Shown here: positions 17,877 to 26,862 of the stretch, one piece after another
Position numbering within the stretch: the stretch's first letter is position 1
Layout: each line of letters starts with the position of its first letter
Assembly (NCBI RefSeq): GCF_007993815.1
Contig: NZ_VJWE01000014.1
Location: forward strand, 124,001-188,000
Length of the DNA: 64,000 bases
Reading direction: 5' to 3'
Source: Acidovorax delafieldii
GTDB lineage: Bacteria > Pseudomonadota > Gammaproteobacteria > Burkholderiales > Burkholderiaceae_C
Program-made: the position numbers and the translations under genes
Notes under the pieces: generated by a model
The model's database searches: none
What the model was told of the DNA's origin: nothing
What the model saw: the letters and a program-made list of their open reading frames with translations, nothing else

Positions 17877-19043
17877 TCATTTCATGAGGCGGCCGTTGCT
17901 GCCGATAACGGTAACCTCGACATAGCGCGAGCCGATGCGGTTGGTGGGCGAATAGCCCAGCGTGATGCCGCCGAGGTCATAGCTTTGCAATGACTCCAGC
18001 GCCTTCACCACCTTGGCGCGTGTGGGCGCAGGCCCGGCGCGGCGCAGGGCCTCGACCAGCACCTTGGCACCCAAAAACTGCTCGAAGCTGGTGTAGTTGA
18101 CCTCGGCCTCAGGCGCGTACTTCTTCAGCAACGTCTGGTACTCGCGCACCACGGGCAGTTGCGGGCGGTAGGGGTACGGCACCACCTGACTGATGCCCAG
18201 GCCGTGGGCGTTCTTCAGGCCCGCGAGCTTGACCAGCTCCGTTGGGTCCACCACCGAGATGTTGTACAGCTGCGCGCCGCCGCCCTGCTCGCGGTAGCGC
18301 TGGATGAAGGCCGCCGCAGGCTTGTTCACCGCAATCATGATGACCGCATGCACATCGGCGGCCTTGATGGCCTTGACGGCGTCATCTACCTTGTCGGTAT
18401 TGCGCTCATAGCCTGCTGACACCACGAGCTTGAGGCCACGCTTGGCCAGTGCCGCCTCCACGCCCGCCAGGCCCGCCTTGCCGAATCCGTCGTCCTGGTA
18501 CATCACGGCCACGCGGTTCATGCCCAGGGTGGTGAGCTGCTGCACCATGTGCTCAGTTTCGTCCACATAACCCGCACGCACATGAAAGATCCAGGGGTTG
18601 AACGGGCTGCGCAACGATTCGCCACCGGTGTACGGCGCCACCAGCGCGGCGCCGCCCTGCTCCAGCACGCCATCGGACAGCAGCTGGGTGATGTTGGCCG
18701 TGCCTGCAAAGCCGTAGAGCGCCACCACCTCGGGCTTGGCCAGCAGCTCGCGGGTGCGGGCCACCGTGTCTGCCACCTTGTAGCCATCGTCGGCCACCGC
18801 CTGGCGAATGCTGGCGCCGTGCACGCCACCCTGTGCATTGACCCAGTCAAAATAAATCTTGCCGCCCAGCACCATCTGCGCGCCGGTGCTGGCCAGCACG
18901 CCAGACAGCGGGGCCACCTGCCCCACCACCACATCGGCAGCCCTCGCTGGCACCGAAACGCCTGCGGCCAGTGCCACCATCAGCGCGCCACTCCACCTCA
19001 GGGCGGCCGACGCGCGGCGTGCCCAACTCTTCACAGTGTTCAT
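17877..19043 (-). CDS. Liv-type ABC transporter periplasmic receptor
   Basis: 388 residues. A Sec signal (hydrophobic run ending VPARAAD) is followed by VVVGQVAPLSG and NAQGGVHG, the type-I periplasmic receptor fold of the Leu/Ile/Val family. The ATG at 19043 has AAGGA about 8 nt upstream and places the signal at the N-terminus; an ATG at 19052 is too close to that site. It lies directly downstream of the oligomer-hydrolase gene and is the second receptor of the locus, the other being at 26863. Confidence 0.87.
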   Translation of the reverse strand: MNTVKSWARRASAALRWSGALMVALAAGVSVPARAADVVVGQVAPLSGVLASTGAQMVLGGKIYFDWVNAQGGVHGASIRQAVADDGYKVADTVARTRELLAKPEVVALYGFAGTANITQLLSDGVLEQGGAALVAPYTGGESLRSPFNPWIFHVRAGYVDETEHMVQQLTTLGMNRVAVMYQDDGFGKAGLAGVEAALAKRGLKLVVSAGYERNTDKVDDAVKAIKAADVHAVIMIAVNKPAAAFIQRYREQGGGAQLYNISVVDPTELVKLAGLKNAHGLGISQVVPYPYRPQLPVVREYQTLLKKYAPEAEVNYTSFEQFLGAKVLVEALRRAGPAPTRAKVVKALESLQSYDLGGITLGYSPTNRIGSRYVEVTVIGSNGRLMK

Positions 19044-19143
19044 TGGTTTCATCCTTGTGATGACTGCGCCTTCAATGACCCGGGCGGCATGCACCGGCAG
19101 TGCACGAGTCCCGGGCTTCCACATAGGTCGTTCAGCGTCCCGG

Positions 19144-21300
19144 TCAGTCGGGGATGGAAATGGCGCCCGCCGTGATGGCAATGGCGTTGGCGGCAGCGGG
19201 CGTGGCGGCCAGCGGCGGCACGTTGGCGGCGGTGATGGCCGGGGCGCTGCCCGGTGTGCCGCCACGTGGCACCGTGCGCACCACCTGGCTGGCGGGCAGC
19301 GCCTTGCCGTTGGCGAGGTGGTCGTACACGGCGTCGAGCGCGTGGTTCAGGTACACGTGCAGCGGTACGTAGCGGCTGTCATAACCCGGCAGCACGGTGG
19401 GCAAGCCGATGAAGCTGTCGAAGTGCTGGGCATTGGCCACTTCCACATAGCTGAGCTTGCTGGCGGCGCCTTCGACCTTCTTGTTCAGCGCAGCGTAGGG
19501 GCGCGACGTATGGCTCACCGGCAGCAGTGCGTCGGCACGGCCATGCACGATCACAGCGGGCTTGCCGCGCAGGTTGCCGTTGCGGCGGGTTTCGTCCACA
19601 CCGGCCTGCAGCTTCTTGGCAGCAGCGTCGTTGCCGGTGACGAGGTTGCGCAGGCACTGCGCACCGCTCAGGTTCCAGTCGGCCACGCCAGCGTCCGACA
19701 CCGACAGGAAGTCGCGTGCCGGCCCCAGTTTGCCCAGGTTGTTGACCAGGTTGATGCCGCCCGATGGAGGCACACCATTGCCGGTGGCAAACATGCCAGC
19801 CAGGGCTGCGGGTGCCAGTGATGTCACCGCGCCCGTAGCCGCTGTGGCCGCGTAGCTGAAGCCGCACAGGTGGTCCTTGACACTGGCACGCGACAGGCTG
19901 TTGGCGAACGTGACGGCCACCGCCGGAGCGACTTCAAAAGCAGCCAGCGATGCATGCAGGTCGTTGGACTCCGGCTCCCAGCCGTAGGCGCGCAGCTTTT
20001 GCAAAGCCTCTTCGGCCTGCGTGGCCGTGGTGGAGGCCGTGAGCAGGCCTGCCGCCTTGAGCGACGCACAGCGATTGGGCGCAATCGGCAGGGCCGCACT
20101 GCCGAAGCCCGCTGCAAAAGCGGCTGCGTAGGGGCTGGTGCTGACCGAGGGCGCGAGCGATGCGCAGGCCTGGTACAGATTGGCGTAGGTCGTGAAGTCC
20201 ACCAGCGTCTTGCCGGTGACGGCCACATCGGCGCTGCCACGGCGCACCGTGATGCCGGGGTTGGCGGGCATCTCGATGGCAGGCTCGGACACGGCCACGC
20301 CGCTGATGAGGCCCTGGGTGTCCAGCTCGGCCGCAGCAATCGCGGAGCCGCCACCGTTGGAGATGCTGGACGCTATCACGATGGTGTTGGCCGGGGTCAG
20401 CGTCTTCAAGCGCTGGCCCGCTGCATCGGTGGCGCCATAGCGCTGGTTGAGCACGTAGTAGCCAAACTCCACCGCCTGCAGGGTGGTGGTGCCCCAGTCC
20501 TTCTCGGCATTCTGACCCGAGTGCGCGTGTTTGAAGGCAAAGCGGTTGGGGGTGGCGGTGTTGAAGGCTGCCAGCTCGGTAGCGGTGAGCCCTGCGTTGA
20601 AGGCCGCCGCCTTGCCCGCTGTCGTGGCTGTGGTGCGGGTGCCGTCGATCAGCGGCACGGTGTCGTTCTGCAGGTCGTGCGGAGCACCGCCCGTGCCCTT
20701 GTCAGAGTACGCCACGGCGCAGCCCTTCTTCAGGCCCCACTCGCCCGTGGAGATGCCGCCGTACACGCCGCGCGACCCCGAAGCCGTGGCGGTGATCATG
20801 CAGGGTTTCTTGGGGTCGAAGATGGCAGGCACCTGCACCATGAGGGTGACGTTCTTGCGGCCCGTGCCGTCGTCGGCAAACGCGATGTATTCGGTGCCCG
20901 CCACCTTGCCCTCGCCGGTGGTGACCTTGCCCTGCGCATCCACATTGGGGCCATACAGCGTGCCGTAGCCGCCCGCCGCCGTCATGTCGAGCATGGCGCG
21001 GTAATTGGTGTGGATGGCGGTGCGGCGCAGCTCGGCCGCCGTGGGCTTGAGCGGGTCGGCGTAGGCCGGCGGCACGGCGGCGGCCAGGCCCGTGGCGCCC
21101 AGACCCGCGGTGAGCAGGTCGTTGCTGCTGCCGTCGTACGTGGCCTCGCTGATCGCACCCAGGTAAGCGGGCTTGGTGTTGAGTGCGGCGCTGTCGCCAT
21201 CACTGCCGCCGCAGGCGGCCAGCACGGCTGCAGCCAGCACGGCGGGAACGAACGGACGAGAAAAGGGACGAAAACGCGGGTTCTTCATGCTCATCTTCAT
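19144..21300 (-). CDS. D-(-)-3-hydroxybutyrate oligomer hydrolase, lipoprotein
   Basis: 718 residues, as expected for the PHB-oligomer hydrolase family (EC 3.1.1.22). The lipoprotein signal ends in LAAC and is followed by GGSDGD. Family segments include LDMTAAGGYGTLYGPNVD, GSRGVYGGISTGEWGLK, the nucleophile region SISNGGGSA and VIVHGRADALLPV. It would cut soluble 3-hydroxybutyrate oligomers to monomer at the cell surface or periplasm. AGGAG lies 7 nt before the ATG at 21300. It sits between livM and a second receptor gene, linking it to uptake. Confidence 0.9.
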   Translation of the reverse strand: MKMSMKNPRFRPFSRPFVPAVLAAAVLAACGGSDGDSAALNTKPAYLGAISEATYDGSSNDLLTAGLGATGLAAAVPPAYADPLKPTAAELRRTAIHTNYRAMLDMTAAGGYGTLYGPNVDAQGKVTTGEGKVAGTEYIAFADDGTGRKNVTLMVQVPAIFDPKKPCMITATASGSRGVYGGISTGEWGLKKGCAVAYSDKGTGGAPHDLQNDTVPLIDGTRTTATTAGKAAAFNAGLTATELAAFNTATPNRFAFKHAHSGQNAEKDWGTTTLQAVEFGYYVLNQRYGATDAAGQRLKTLTPANTIVIASSISNGGGSAIAAAELDTQGLISGVAVSEPAIEMPANPGITVRRGSADVAVTGKTLVDFTTYANLYQACASLAPSVSTSPYAAAFAAGFGSAALPIAPNRCASLKAAGLLTASTTATQAEEALQKLRAYGWEPESNDLHASLAAFEVAPAVAVTFANSLSRASVKDHLCGFSYAATAATGAVTSLAPAALAGMFATGNGVPPSGGINLVNNLGKLGPARDFLSVSDAGVADWNLSGAQCLRNLVTGNDAAAKKLQAGVDETRRNGNLRGKPAVIVHGRADALLPVSHTSRPYAALNKKVEGAASKLSYVEVANAQHFDSFIGLPTVLPGYDSRYVPLHVYLNHALDAVYDHLANGKALPASQVVRTVPRGGTPGSAPAITAANVPPLAATPAAANAIAITAGAISIPD

Positions 21301-21393
21301 GTGCTTGTCTCCTGGAGTTTTTTCTTTGCGTCTTTGTTGCACAGCTCACCCACACACCCAGGCCACGCCAGTCAAGCGGCGCGGCTGGGCCAC

Positions 21394-22467
21394 TCACCCC
21401 ACCTTGCGCGCAGCTGCCGCGCGCAGGCGCCCCACCACACCGGTGGGGAAGTAGTAAACGGACAGAACGAACAGCACGCCCAGCCACAGCAGCCAGCGGT
21501 CGGGCGACAGCAGGGCCGACAGCCAGGGCAGGCCCGACGTGGCCTCGCTGCCCAGGCGCAGCAGATCCTGCAGGTAGCTTTGCGCCACCAGGAAGAGCAC
21601 GGCCCCAATGGCCGAGCCGTAGATGGTGCCCATGCCGCCGATCACCACGATGAGCAGGCAGTCCATCATGATTTCGAAGCTGAGCGAGGTGTCCGGCCCG
21701 TTGTAGCGCAGCCAGAGCGCCAGCATGGCTCCTGCCATGGTGGCAAACAACGCCGACAGCACGCTGGACGTGGTGCGGTACACCACCACGCGGTAGCCAA
21801 TGGCCTCGGCGCGGAACTCGTTCTCGCGGATGGCCTGCAGCACGCGGCCGAAGGGCGAGTTGACGATGCGCAGCAGCGCCAGCACCAGCGCCACGGCCGT
21901 GACGAAGAGCAGGTAGTAGCAGATCAGCCGCCCATCGATGCTCACGCCCAGGAAGGGGTCGTCAAACGGCTCGAAGCTGGGCGACAGGAACTCGGGCACC
22001 TTGAAGGTCAGGCCGTCTTCGCCGCCGGTGATGTCCGACAGCTGGGAGGCCAGCGTCTGGAACGCAGCCGCCACGGCCAGCGTGATCATCGCAAAGAAGA
22101 TGGCCCGCACGCGCAGCGAGAAGAGCCCCACCGCCAGCGATAGCAGCAGCGAGAGCACCAGCGCGCCGGCCAGCCCCACCAGCAGCGCAGACCAGGTGGG
22201 CCCCATGCGCGTGGTGGCCACGGCAATGCCGTAGGCCCCGATGCCAAAGAACATGGTGTGCGCAAAGCTCACGATGCCGGTGTAGCCCAGCAGCAGGTCA
22301 AAGCTGGCAACCAGCACCACAAAGATCAGCACCTTGGCCGCCACGGACAGCGCCTTGACCCCGGGGAAGAGGAAAGGTGCAAAAGCAAGGCCCACAAAGA
22401 TGGCCACCAGAATCACCGCCAGCACCTTGCTGCGCGGATAGTCGCCGGAGAGAAGTCGGTTCAGCAT
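21394..22467 (-). CDS. livM: Branched-chain-type ABC transporter permease LivM
   Basis: 357 residues with about ten hydrophobic segments and the LivM signature (LLLGYTGIVSFAHTMFFGIG, GVFVISGAL-like spacing, MEC-type cytoplasmic loop LRIVNSPFGRVLQAIRENE). It forms the inner-membrane channel with LivH. Its start lies 16 nt after the livH stop. The context with PHB enzymes suggests a hydroxyacid rather than amino acid substrate (inference). Confidence 0.92.
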   Translation of the reverse strand: MLNRLLSGDYPRSKVLAVILVAIFVGLAFAPFLFPGVKALSVAAKVLIFVVLVASFDLLLGYTGIVSFAHTMFFGIGAYGIAVATTRMGPTWSALLVGLAGALVLSLLLSLAVGLFSLRVRAIFFAMITLAVAAAFQTLASQLSDITGGEDGLTFKVPEFLSPSFEPFDDPFLGVSIDGRLICYYLLFVTAVALVLALLRIVNSPFGRVLQAIRENEFRAEAIGYRVVVYRTTSSVLSALFATMAGAMLALWLRYNGPDTSLSFEIMMDCLLIVVIGGMGTIYGSAIGAVLFLVAQSYLQDLLRLGSEATSGLPWLSALLSPDRWLLWLGVLFVLSVYYFPTGVVGRLRAAAARKVG

Positions 22468-22483
22468 GTCAGTCGGCTCCTCA

Positions 22484-23470
22484 TCAGCGGTTGGCCACGG
22501 GATAGACGCCCTGCGGGCGCCACAAGAGAATGGCCACCATCAACGCGATGTTGGAGAACAGCGCCACCTTGGGCACCAGGAAGCCGGTGTAGTTGGCCAT
22601 CAGCCCCACCAGCAGCGCACCGATGAGCGCGCCGCCGGTGCTGCCCAGGCCGCCGATGATGATCACGATGAAGATCAGCACGTTGACCTGCGCGCCCATC
22701 TGGGGCACCACGTTCTGCTGGTACAGGCCCCACATCACACCGCCCAGGCCCGCCAGGGCCGAGCCCACCACGAACACGCCCACAAACAGGCGGCGGATGC
22801 GGTAGCCCAGGCTTTCGACCATCTCGCGGTCCTGCACGCCAGCGCGGATCAGCAGGCCGACCTTGGTGCGCGACAGCGTCCAGGCCAGCACGCCAAACAC
22901 CAGCAGGCCCACGGCCACCGCGACGAGGCGGTATTTTTCGATGGCAGCATCGCCCACCAGCAGCGAGCCGCGCATGCCCTCGGGCAATGGCAGCGGGATC
23001 TGCGCGGGGCCCCAGATGACCTTGATGAGCTCTTCACCAATGATCATGCCGCCCATGGTGATGAGGATCTGCTTCAGGTGCTGGCCGTACACGGGCCGCA
23101 CGATGAAGCGCTCGAACGCCAGGCCCACGGCCCCGGCCACTGCCATGGCCACCACCATGGCGGGCAGCACGGCCATCAGGTTGCGCCACAGCTCGGCACT
23201 CTGGGTGTAGTCGCCCATGGCGCCCAGCACGCTGGTGGCCACAAACGCACCCAGCGCAATGAACACGCCATGGCCAAAGTTCAGCACATCCATCAGGCCA
23301 AACACCAGCGTGAGGCCGGAGGCAATGATGAAGATGATCATGCCCATGGCCAGCCCCGCCACCGTGAGCGTGAGCCAGGTGCTGGGCGAGCCGATGAAGG
23401 GCAGCACCAGCAGCGCCAGCGCCGGCACCAGTGCCAGGGGCTTCCAGTCGAAATCGCGGGTGACGCTCAT
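22484..23470 (-). CDS. livH: Branched-chain-type ABC transporter permease LivH
   Basis: 328 residues, multiple membrane segments. LivH features are FGLMDVLNFGHGVFIALGA, the GLLIRAGVQDREMVESLGY loop and GGLGSTGGALIGALLVG. GGAGGTC-like ribosome site sequence precedes the ATG at 23470. It is separated from livF by 115 bp that contain a dispersed repeat, so that gap may be a processing or attenuation point in the transcript. Confidence 0.92.
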   Translation of the reverse strand: MSVTRDFDWKPLALVPALALLVLPFIGSPSTWLTLTVAGLAMGMIIFIIASGLTLVFGLMDVLNFGHGVFIALGAFVATSVLGAMGDYTQSAELWRNLMAVLPAMVVAMAVAGAVGLAFERFIVRPVYGQHLKQILITMGGMIIGEELIKVIWGPAQIPLPLPEGMRGSLLVGDAAIEKYRLVAVAVGLLVFGVLAWTLSRTKVGLLIRAGVQDREMVESLGYRIRRLFVGVFVVGSALAGLGGVMWGLYQQNVVPQMGAQVNVLIFIVIIIGGLGSTGGALIGALLVGLMANYTGFLVPKVALFSNIALMVAILLWRPQGVYPVANR

Positions 23471-23509
23471 GCCCGACCTCCAGCGGCAGTCGCCGCACTA
23501 CGTACATCA

Positions 23510-23575
23510 GCTACACATTTGATAGCTATCAGGGCAATAGATACCTGCGCTACCGCCCGAAAACATCTGAAATTG
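23510..23575 (+). repeat. Dispersed ~60 bp repeat, copy B
   Basis: Begins GCTACACATTTGATAGCT and ends around CTGCGCTACCGCCCG. It shares the block GCTA-N8-ATAGCT and the CTGCGCTA-like block with copies at 29795, 38681, 60852 and 61740. It lies in the livF-livH gap. Confidence 0.6.
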
Positions 23576-23585
23576 CTCACACAAC

Positions 23586-24323
23586 TCATAGCGCCAACCC
23601 CAGCAGCGAGCGCTGCAGTTCTTCGTCTTGCGCCAGCGCGGCCATGCTGCCCGCATGCACCACCTGGCCGTTGTCCATCACGGCCACGGTGTCACCCAGC
23701 CGCTTGGCAAAGTTGATGTTCTGCTCGACGAGCAGGATGGTCACGCCGCTCTTCTTGAGCTGGTCGAACGCGTCGATCATGTTGTTGATGATGGCGGGCG
23801 CGAGGCCCTTGCTGGGCTCATCCACGATGAGCAGATCGCGCGGCTCAACGATGGCGCGGCTCACGGCCACCATCTGCTTTTGGCCGCCGCTGAGCTTGCC
23901 GGCGGGGTGGTTCCAGAACTTCTCCACGGCGGGGAAGAGCTTGAAGATCCACTGCAGCCGCGCCTCGTCCATCTGCGCGGCGTTGCGCGCGCTGCGTGCG
24001 GCCAGCAGCATGTTTTCCTTCACCGTGAGGTCGGCAAAGATGCCCATGTTCTCGGGCACATAGGCGATGTTCAGGCCCGCGATGGCAGGCGTATTCATCG
24101 CGGTGATGTCTTTGCCACCAAAGTGGATGGAGCCCTGCGACGCACGCCACAGGCCCATGATGGTGCGCAGCGTGGTCGTCTTGCCTGCGCCGTTGCGGCC
24201 CAGCAGCATGGTGAGCTGCCCTTTGGGCACGGCCAGGTCCACGCCGTGCAGGATGTGGTACGCCCCGATGTGCGTGTGCACACCCTTGAGTTCGAGCAGG
24301 TTGGTCGTTGGCGTCGTGCTCAT
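23586..24323 (-). CDS. livF: ABC transporter ATPase LivF
   Basis: 245 residues. Walker A LLGRNGAGKTTTL, Q-loop region VPENMGIF, signature KLSGGQKQMVAV, Walker B LLIVDEPSKGLAP and switch LVEQNINFA are all intact. The ATG at 24323 overlaps the livG stop (ATGA), which excludes the much longer Arg/Ala-rich upstream extension of the frame. Confidence 0.95.
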   Translation of the reverse strand: MSTTPTTNLLELKGVHTHIGAYHILHGVDLAVPKGQLTMLLGRNGAGKTTTLRTIMGLWRASQGSIHFGGKDITAMNTPAIAGLNIAYVPENMGIFADLTVKENMLLAARSARNAAQMDEARLQWIFKLFPAVEKFWNHPAGKLSGGQKQMVAVSRAIVEPRDLLIVDEPSKGLAPAIINNMIDAFDQLKKSGVTILLVEQNINFAKRLGDTVAVMDNGQVVHAGSMAALAQDEELQRSLLGLAL

Positions 24324-25102
24324 GCTGCCTCCTTCTCTGCGTCCTTGGAGACGCCCAGGTAAGCCTCTTGCACCACGGGCGATGCGATCACCTCGGCTGG
24401 CGGTCCATCGGCCACCAGCGTGCCGTTGGTCAGCACGATGATGCGGTCGGCCAGCTCGCGCACCACGTCCATCTTGTGCTCCACCAGCAGGATGATCTTG
24501 GTCTTGTCCTTCTTCAGCTCGCGGATCAGGTTCAGGATCACGGGCGCCTCGTCGTGGCTCATGCCGGCCGTGGGCTCGTCGAACATGTAGACCTGCGGCT
24601 CCAGCGCCATGAGCAGCGCCACTTCGAGCTTGCGCTGGTCGCCGTGCGGCAGGCTGGCCACGGGCGTATCGGCCCGGTCGGTCATGGCCACGGCCTGCAG
24701 GATCACGCGGGCGCGCTGGGTCAGCGCGCTGTGGTCGCTCCAGATGCTCCACAGGTTCATGCCCCGGCGGTGCTTGCCCTCCTGCGTGGCCTGCACGGCC
24801 AAGCGCACGTTCTCCAGCACGCTGAGGTTGGGGAACAGGTTGGTGAGCTGGAAAGCACGGCCCAGACCCGCGTGTGTGCGTGCCGAGACGGACTGGCCCG
24901 TGAGGTCCTGCCCGCCCAGCGTGACGCTGCCGCTGGTGGCCTTGAGTTGCCCCGAGATCAGGTTGAAGTAGGTGGTCTTGCCCGCGCCATTCGGGCCCAC
25001 GATGGCGGTCAGCGTGCCGGGCTCGAAAGAGCAGGTCACGCCGTTGACCGCCACGTGGCCGCCAAAGCGGATGGTCAAGTCCTTGGTGGCCAAGGTGCTC
25101 AT
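24320..25102 (-). CDS. livG: ABC transporter ATPase LivG
   Basis: 260 residues. Walker A is IVGPNGAGKTTYF and Walker B VYMFDEPTAGM, with switch LLVEHKMDVV. The signature segment reads SLPHGDQRKLEVAL rather than the usual LSYGQQR, a variant seen in some Liv subfamilies and probably still functional. The start at 25102 is the first plausible ATG after the depolymerase stop at 25185. Confidence 0.94.
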   Translation of the reverse strand: MSTLATKDLTIRFGGHVAVNGVTCSFEPGTLTAIVGPNGAGKTTYFNLISGQLKATSGSVTLGGQDLTGQSVSARTHAGLGRAFQLTNLFPNLSVLENVRLAVQATQEGKHRRGMNLWSIWSDHSALTQRARVILQAVAMTDRADTPVASLPHGDQRKLEVALLMALEPQVYMFDEPTAGMSHDEAPVILNLIRELKKDKTKIILLVEHKMDVVRELADRIIVLTNGTLVADGPPAEVIASPVVQEAYLGVSKDAEKEAA

Positions 25103-25184
25103 GGGTGGGGGTTCACTTTCACGGTCTGAGTCAATCGATGGAATGGGTGGGGCGCCCTGCCCTGCGGCAGCGCGCCCCGGCACT

Positions 25185-26669
25185 TTAGGGGCAGGTGCCG
25201 ATCACGTAGTAGTTGGTGCTGGTCTGCTTCAAGGTGTTGGTGACGAACACGTTCCACAGGCCCATGCTCTGGTTGGAGCCCAGCGCATAGGTGTAGCCCC
25301 CGGCGGCATACGCGCGCCCGGCCAGGGTGTGTGCATAGTTGCTGGCGGTGGTGCAGGTGGCCGTGCCGCCGCCCGATGCGGCCAGCGTAGTGCCCGAAGC
25401 TGCGGCCGATGTGGCGCCCTCGGCCCCGTTGGCATCGGCCGCGCGCACCGTCCAGCTGTAGGTGGTGGACGCGGCCAGGCCGGTGTCGGTGTAGCTGGTG
25501 GCAGTCACAGGCAGCGCGTTGACCTTGTTGGCATTGCGGTACACGTTGTAGCTGGCCGCGCCCGTGACGGCGGCCCAGCCGATGGCCATGCTGCTGGCCG
25601 TGGCGCCCGACGTGCTCACGCCCGTGGGGGCGGACAGGGCCACAGGGTCGGGGGGCGTGGTGCCGCCCGTGCCGCTGGAGACGCGGTCCACCATGGCCTT
25701 GACGGCCGCCATTTGCGGGCCCGACTTCTTGGAATAGTTGGCGCTGTCATACCCCCACCAGTCCCAGCAGCTGTTGGTGGCTGCGGTGCTGGTCTGCGGG
25801 TACAGCATCACGATGTTGTTGGTGTCAGCCCAGCGGTTGTAGCCGGTGTTGCGCACGTACTGCTGCTGCACATCGCTGATGTTCTGCTTGCAGCCATGCA
25901 GCACCACATGCAGCTTGCAGGTGGCTGTGCCGCCAGCCTGGCAAGCCTGGGGCACATAGGCCCAGCCCGTGGTGGCCATGCCATGGTTGGTGATGAATTC
26001 GCTCTGGTTGAACTCGATGTAATTGCCGGCGGGCAGGGTGGCGTTGTTGCGGGCGTTCAACGTGCCGTACAGGTGCTGCAGCACGGCACCGGCGAGGTCG
26101 AAGTTGCAGTCGCTGATGTAGGGCGCGCCCTTGGTGGAGCAGCCGTTGCCGTAGTCGTCCGTCACCATGGCGTGTTCGGCCGCGATGTCCTTCTTGTAGA
26201 CCACGTTGGCGGCGGGCACGAAGCTGTTGTAGTAGGTGCGCAGCGCGTCCATCACCCCGGTCTTGACCACACTGTCGAGCGAGCCCGAGAACAGGTAGAC
26301 CTTGGAGTTCTGCAGGTTGGCCACGGGGTCGATCACGCCCTGGCTGGCCCAGGTGTTGGTGGTGCTGACCAGCGTGCTGGTGGGGATGCCTGCGGGGCTG
26401 GCCATGCAGCGCCCGGTGGCGTTGACGACCGAGCCCTCCGCGCAATAGAACGGGCCGCCCGCGACCACGCCGGCGCCCTTGGCAAACGTTGCCGAATACG
26501 CCACGTGCAGCTGCACGGCCATGAAGCCGCCCGAGGACAGGCCCGATACCGTGGTCTGTGTCTTGTCGATCTTGAGTGCTGGCAGGTTGACAGCAGCGTG
26601 AACACTGCCCACGCCACACAGTGCCATCGCAGCCCCTGCTGCTGCCGCCCGGATGAAATTGAAAGCCAT
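25185..26669 (-). CDS. Extracellular poly(3-hydroxybutyrate) depolymerase, type-2 catalytic domain
   Basis: 494 residues. A Sec signal ends near GSVHA (residue ~25). The lipase box GLSSG (Ser45) lies close to the N-terminus and the oxyanion VLHGCKQ lies far downstream, the order that defines type-2 catalytic domains, as in Acidovorax/Delftia enzymes. After a Thr/Pro linker, residues ~345-430 form a fibronectin III domain (ASYNVYRNANKVN, YTDTGLAASTTYSWTVRA), and the last ~60 residues (CTTASNYAHTLAGRAYAAGG onward) match a C-terminal PHB-binding domain. It is secreted to attack polymer granules outside the cell. It lies inside the Liv transporter locus. Confidence 0.93.
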   Translation of the reverse strand: MAFNFIRAAAAGAAMALCGVGSVHAAVNLPALKIDKTQTTVSGLSSGGFMAVQLHVAYSATFAKGAGVVAGGPFYCAEGSVVNATGRCMASPAGIPTSTLVSTTNTWASQGVIDPVANLQNSKVYLFSGSLDSVVKTGVMDALRTYYNSFVPAANVVYKKDIAAEHAMVTDDYGNGCSTKGAPYISDCNFDLAGAVLQHLYGTLNARNNATLPAGNYIEFNQSEFITNHGMATTGWAYVPQACQAGGTATCKLHVVLHGCKQNISDVQQQYVRNTGYNRWADTNNIVMLYPQTSTAATNSCWDWWGYDSANYSKKSGPQMAAVKAMVDRVSSGTGGTTPPDPVALSAPTGVSTSGATASSMAIGWAAVTGAASYNVYRNANKVNALPVTATSYTDTGLAASTTYSWTVRAADANGAEGATSAAASGTTLAASGGGTATCTTASNYAHTLAGRAYAAGGYTYALGSNQSMGLWNVFVTNTLKQTSTNYYVIGTCP

Positions 26670-26711
26670 GTTGTCTTGTCTCCAAATAATTTTTGAGAAA
26701 AACCGACCCAG

Positions 26712-26731
26712 CCCCCGTGTACACCCGGGGG
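26712..26731 (-). other. Leader hairpin CCCCCG-N8-CGGGGG before the depolymerase gene
   Basis: A 6 bp GC stem whose loop contains GTGTACAC, about 43 bp upstream of the depolymerase ATG. A T run follows some 12 nt later on the minus strand. It could be a second terminator or an RNA-stability element in the leader. Confidence 0.35.
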
Positions 26732-26750
26732 TTCATGCATCAATTCACTG

Positions 26751-26773
26751 GAAAAAGAGGGGCGGCCGCCCCT
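26751..26773 (-). terminator. Rho-independent terminator after the first receptor gene
   Basis: On the minus strand the palindrome AGGGGCGG/CCGCCCCT is followed by CTTTTTC. It lies between the receptor gene (stop at 26863) and the depolymerase gene. It would make the receptor the most abundant product and leave partial read-through to the rest. Confidence 0.7.
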
Positions 26774-26862
26774 GCGGGATGGACCCCGAAGGAGCAGGAC
26801 GGTGGTCCTGTCCGACGGGCCTCGCTAACTCGCCAACTCGCTAGCGGAGTCGAAAGACCGGC

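Noticed and set aside
17698-17880. Hydrophobic small open frame on the minus strand, with a look-alike at 4392-4745
   Set aside because: The similarity of the two comes entirely from the palindromic element; it has no independent ribosome site and is not a gene.
19144-22143. Very long plus-strand open frame opposite the oligomer hydrolase and livM
   Set aside because: High-G+C antisense artefact; the minus-strand genes have clear family motifs and the plus-strand translation does not.
24320-24752. Longer start for livF giving an Arg/Ala-rich N-terminal extension
   Set aside because: It lies wholly inside livG in another frame; the ATGA overlap at 24320-24323 gives the normal 245-residue protein.
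26821-26850. Short repeats of AACTCGC(C/T) as a CRISPR or VNTR
   Set aside because: Only about three imperfect units; too short and few for a CRISPR array or a meaningful tandem repeat.
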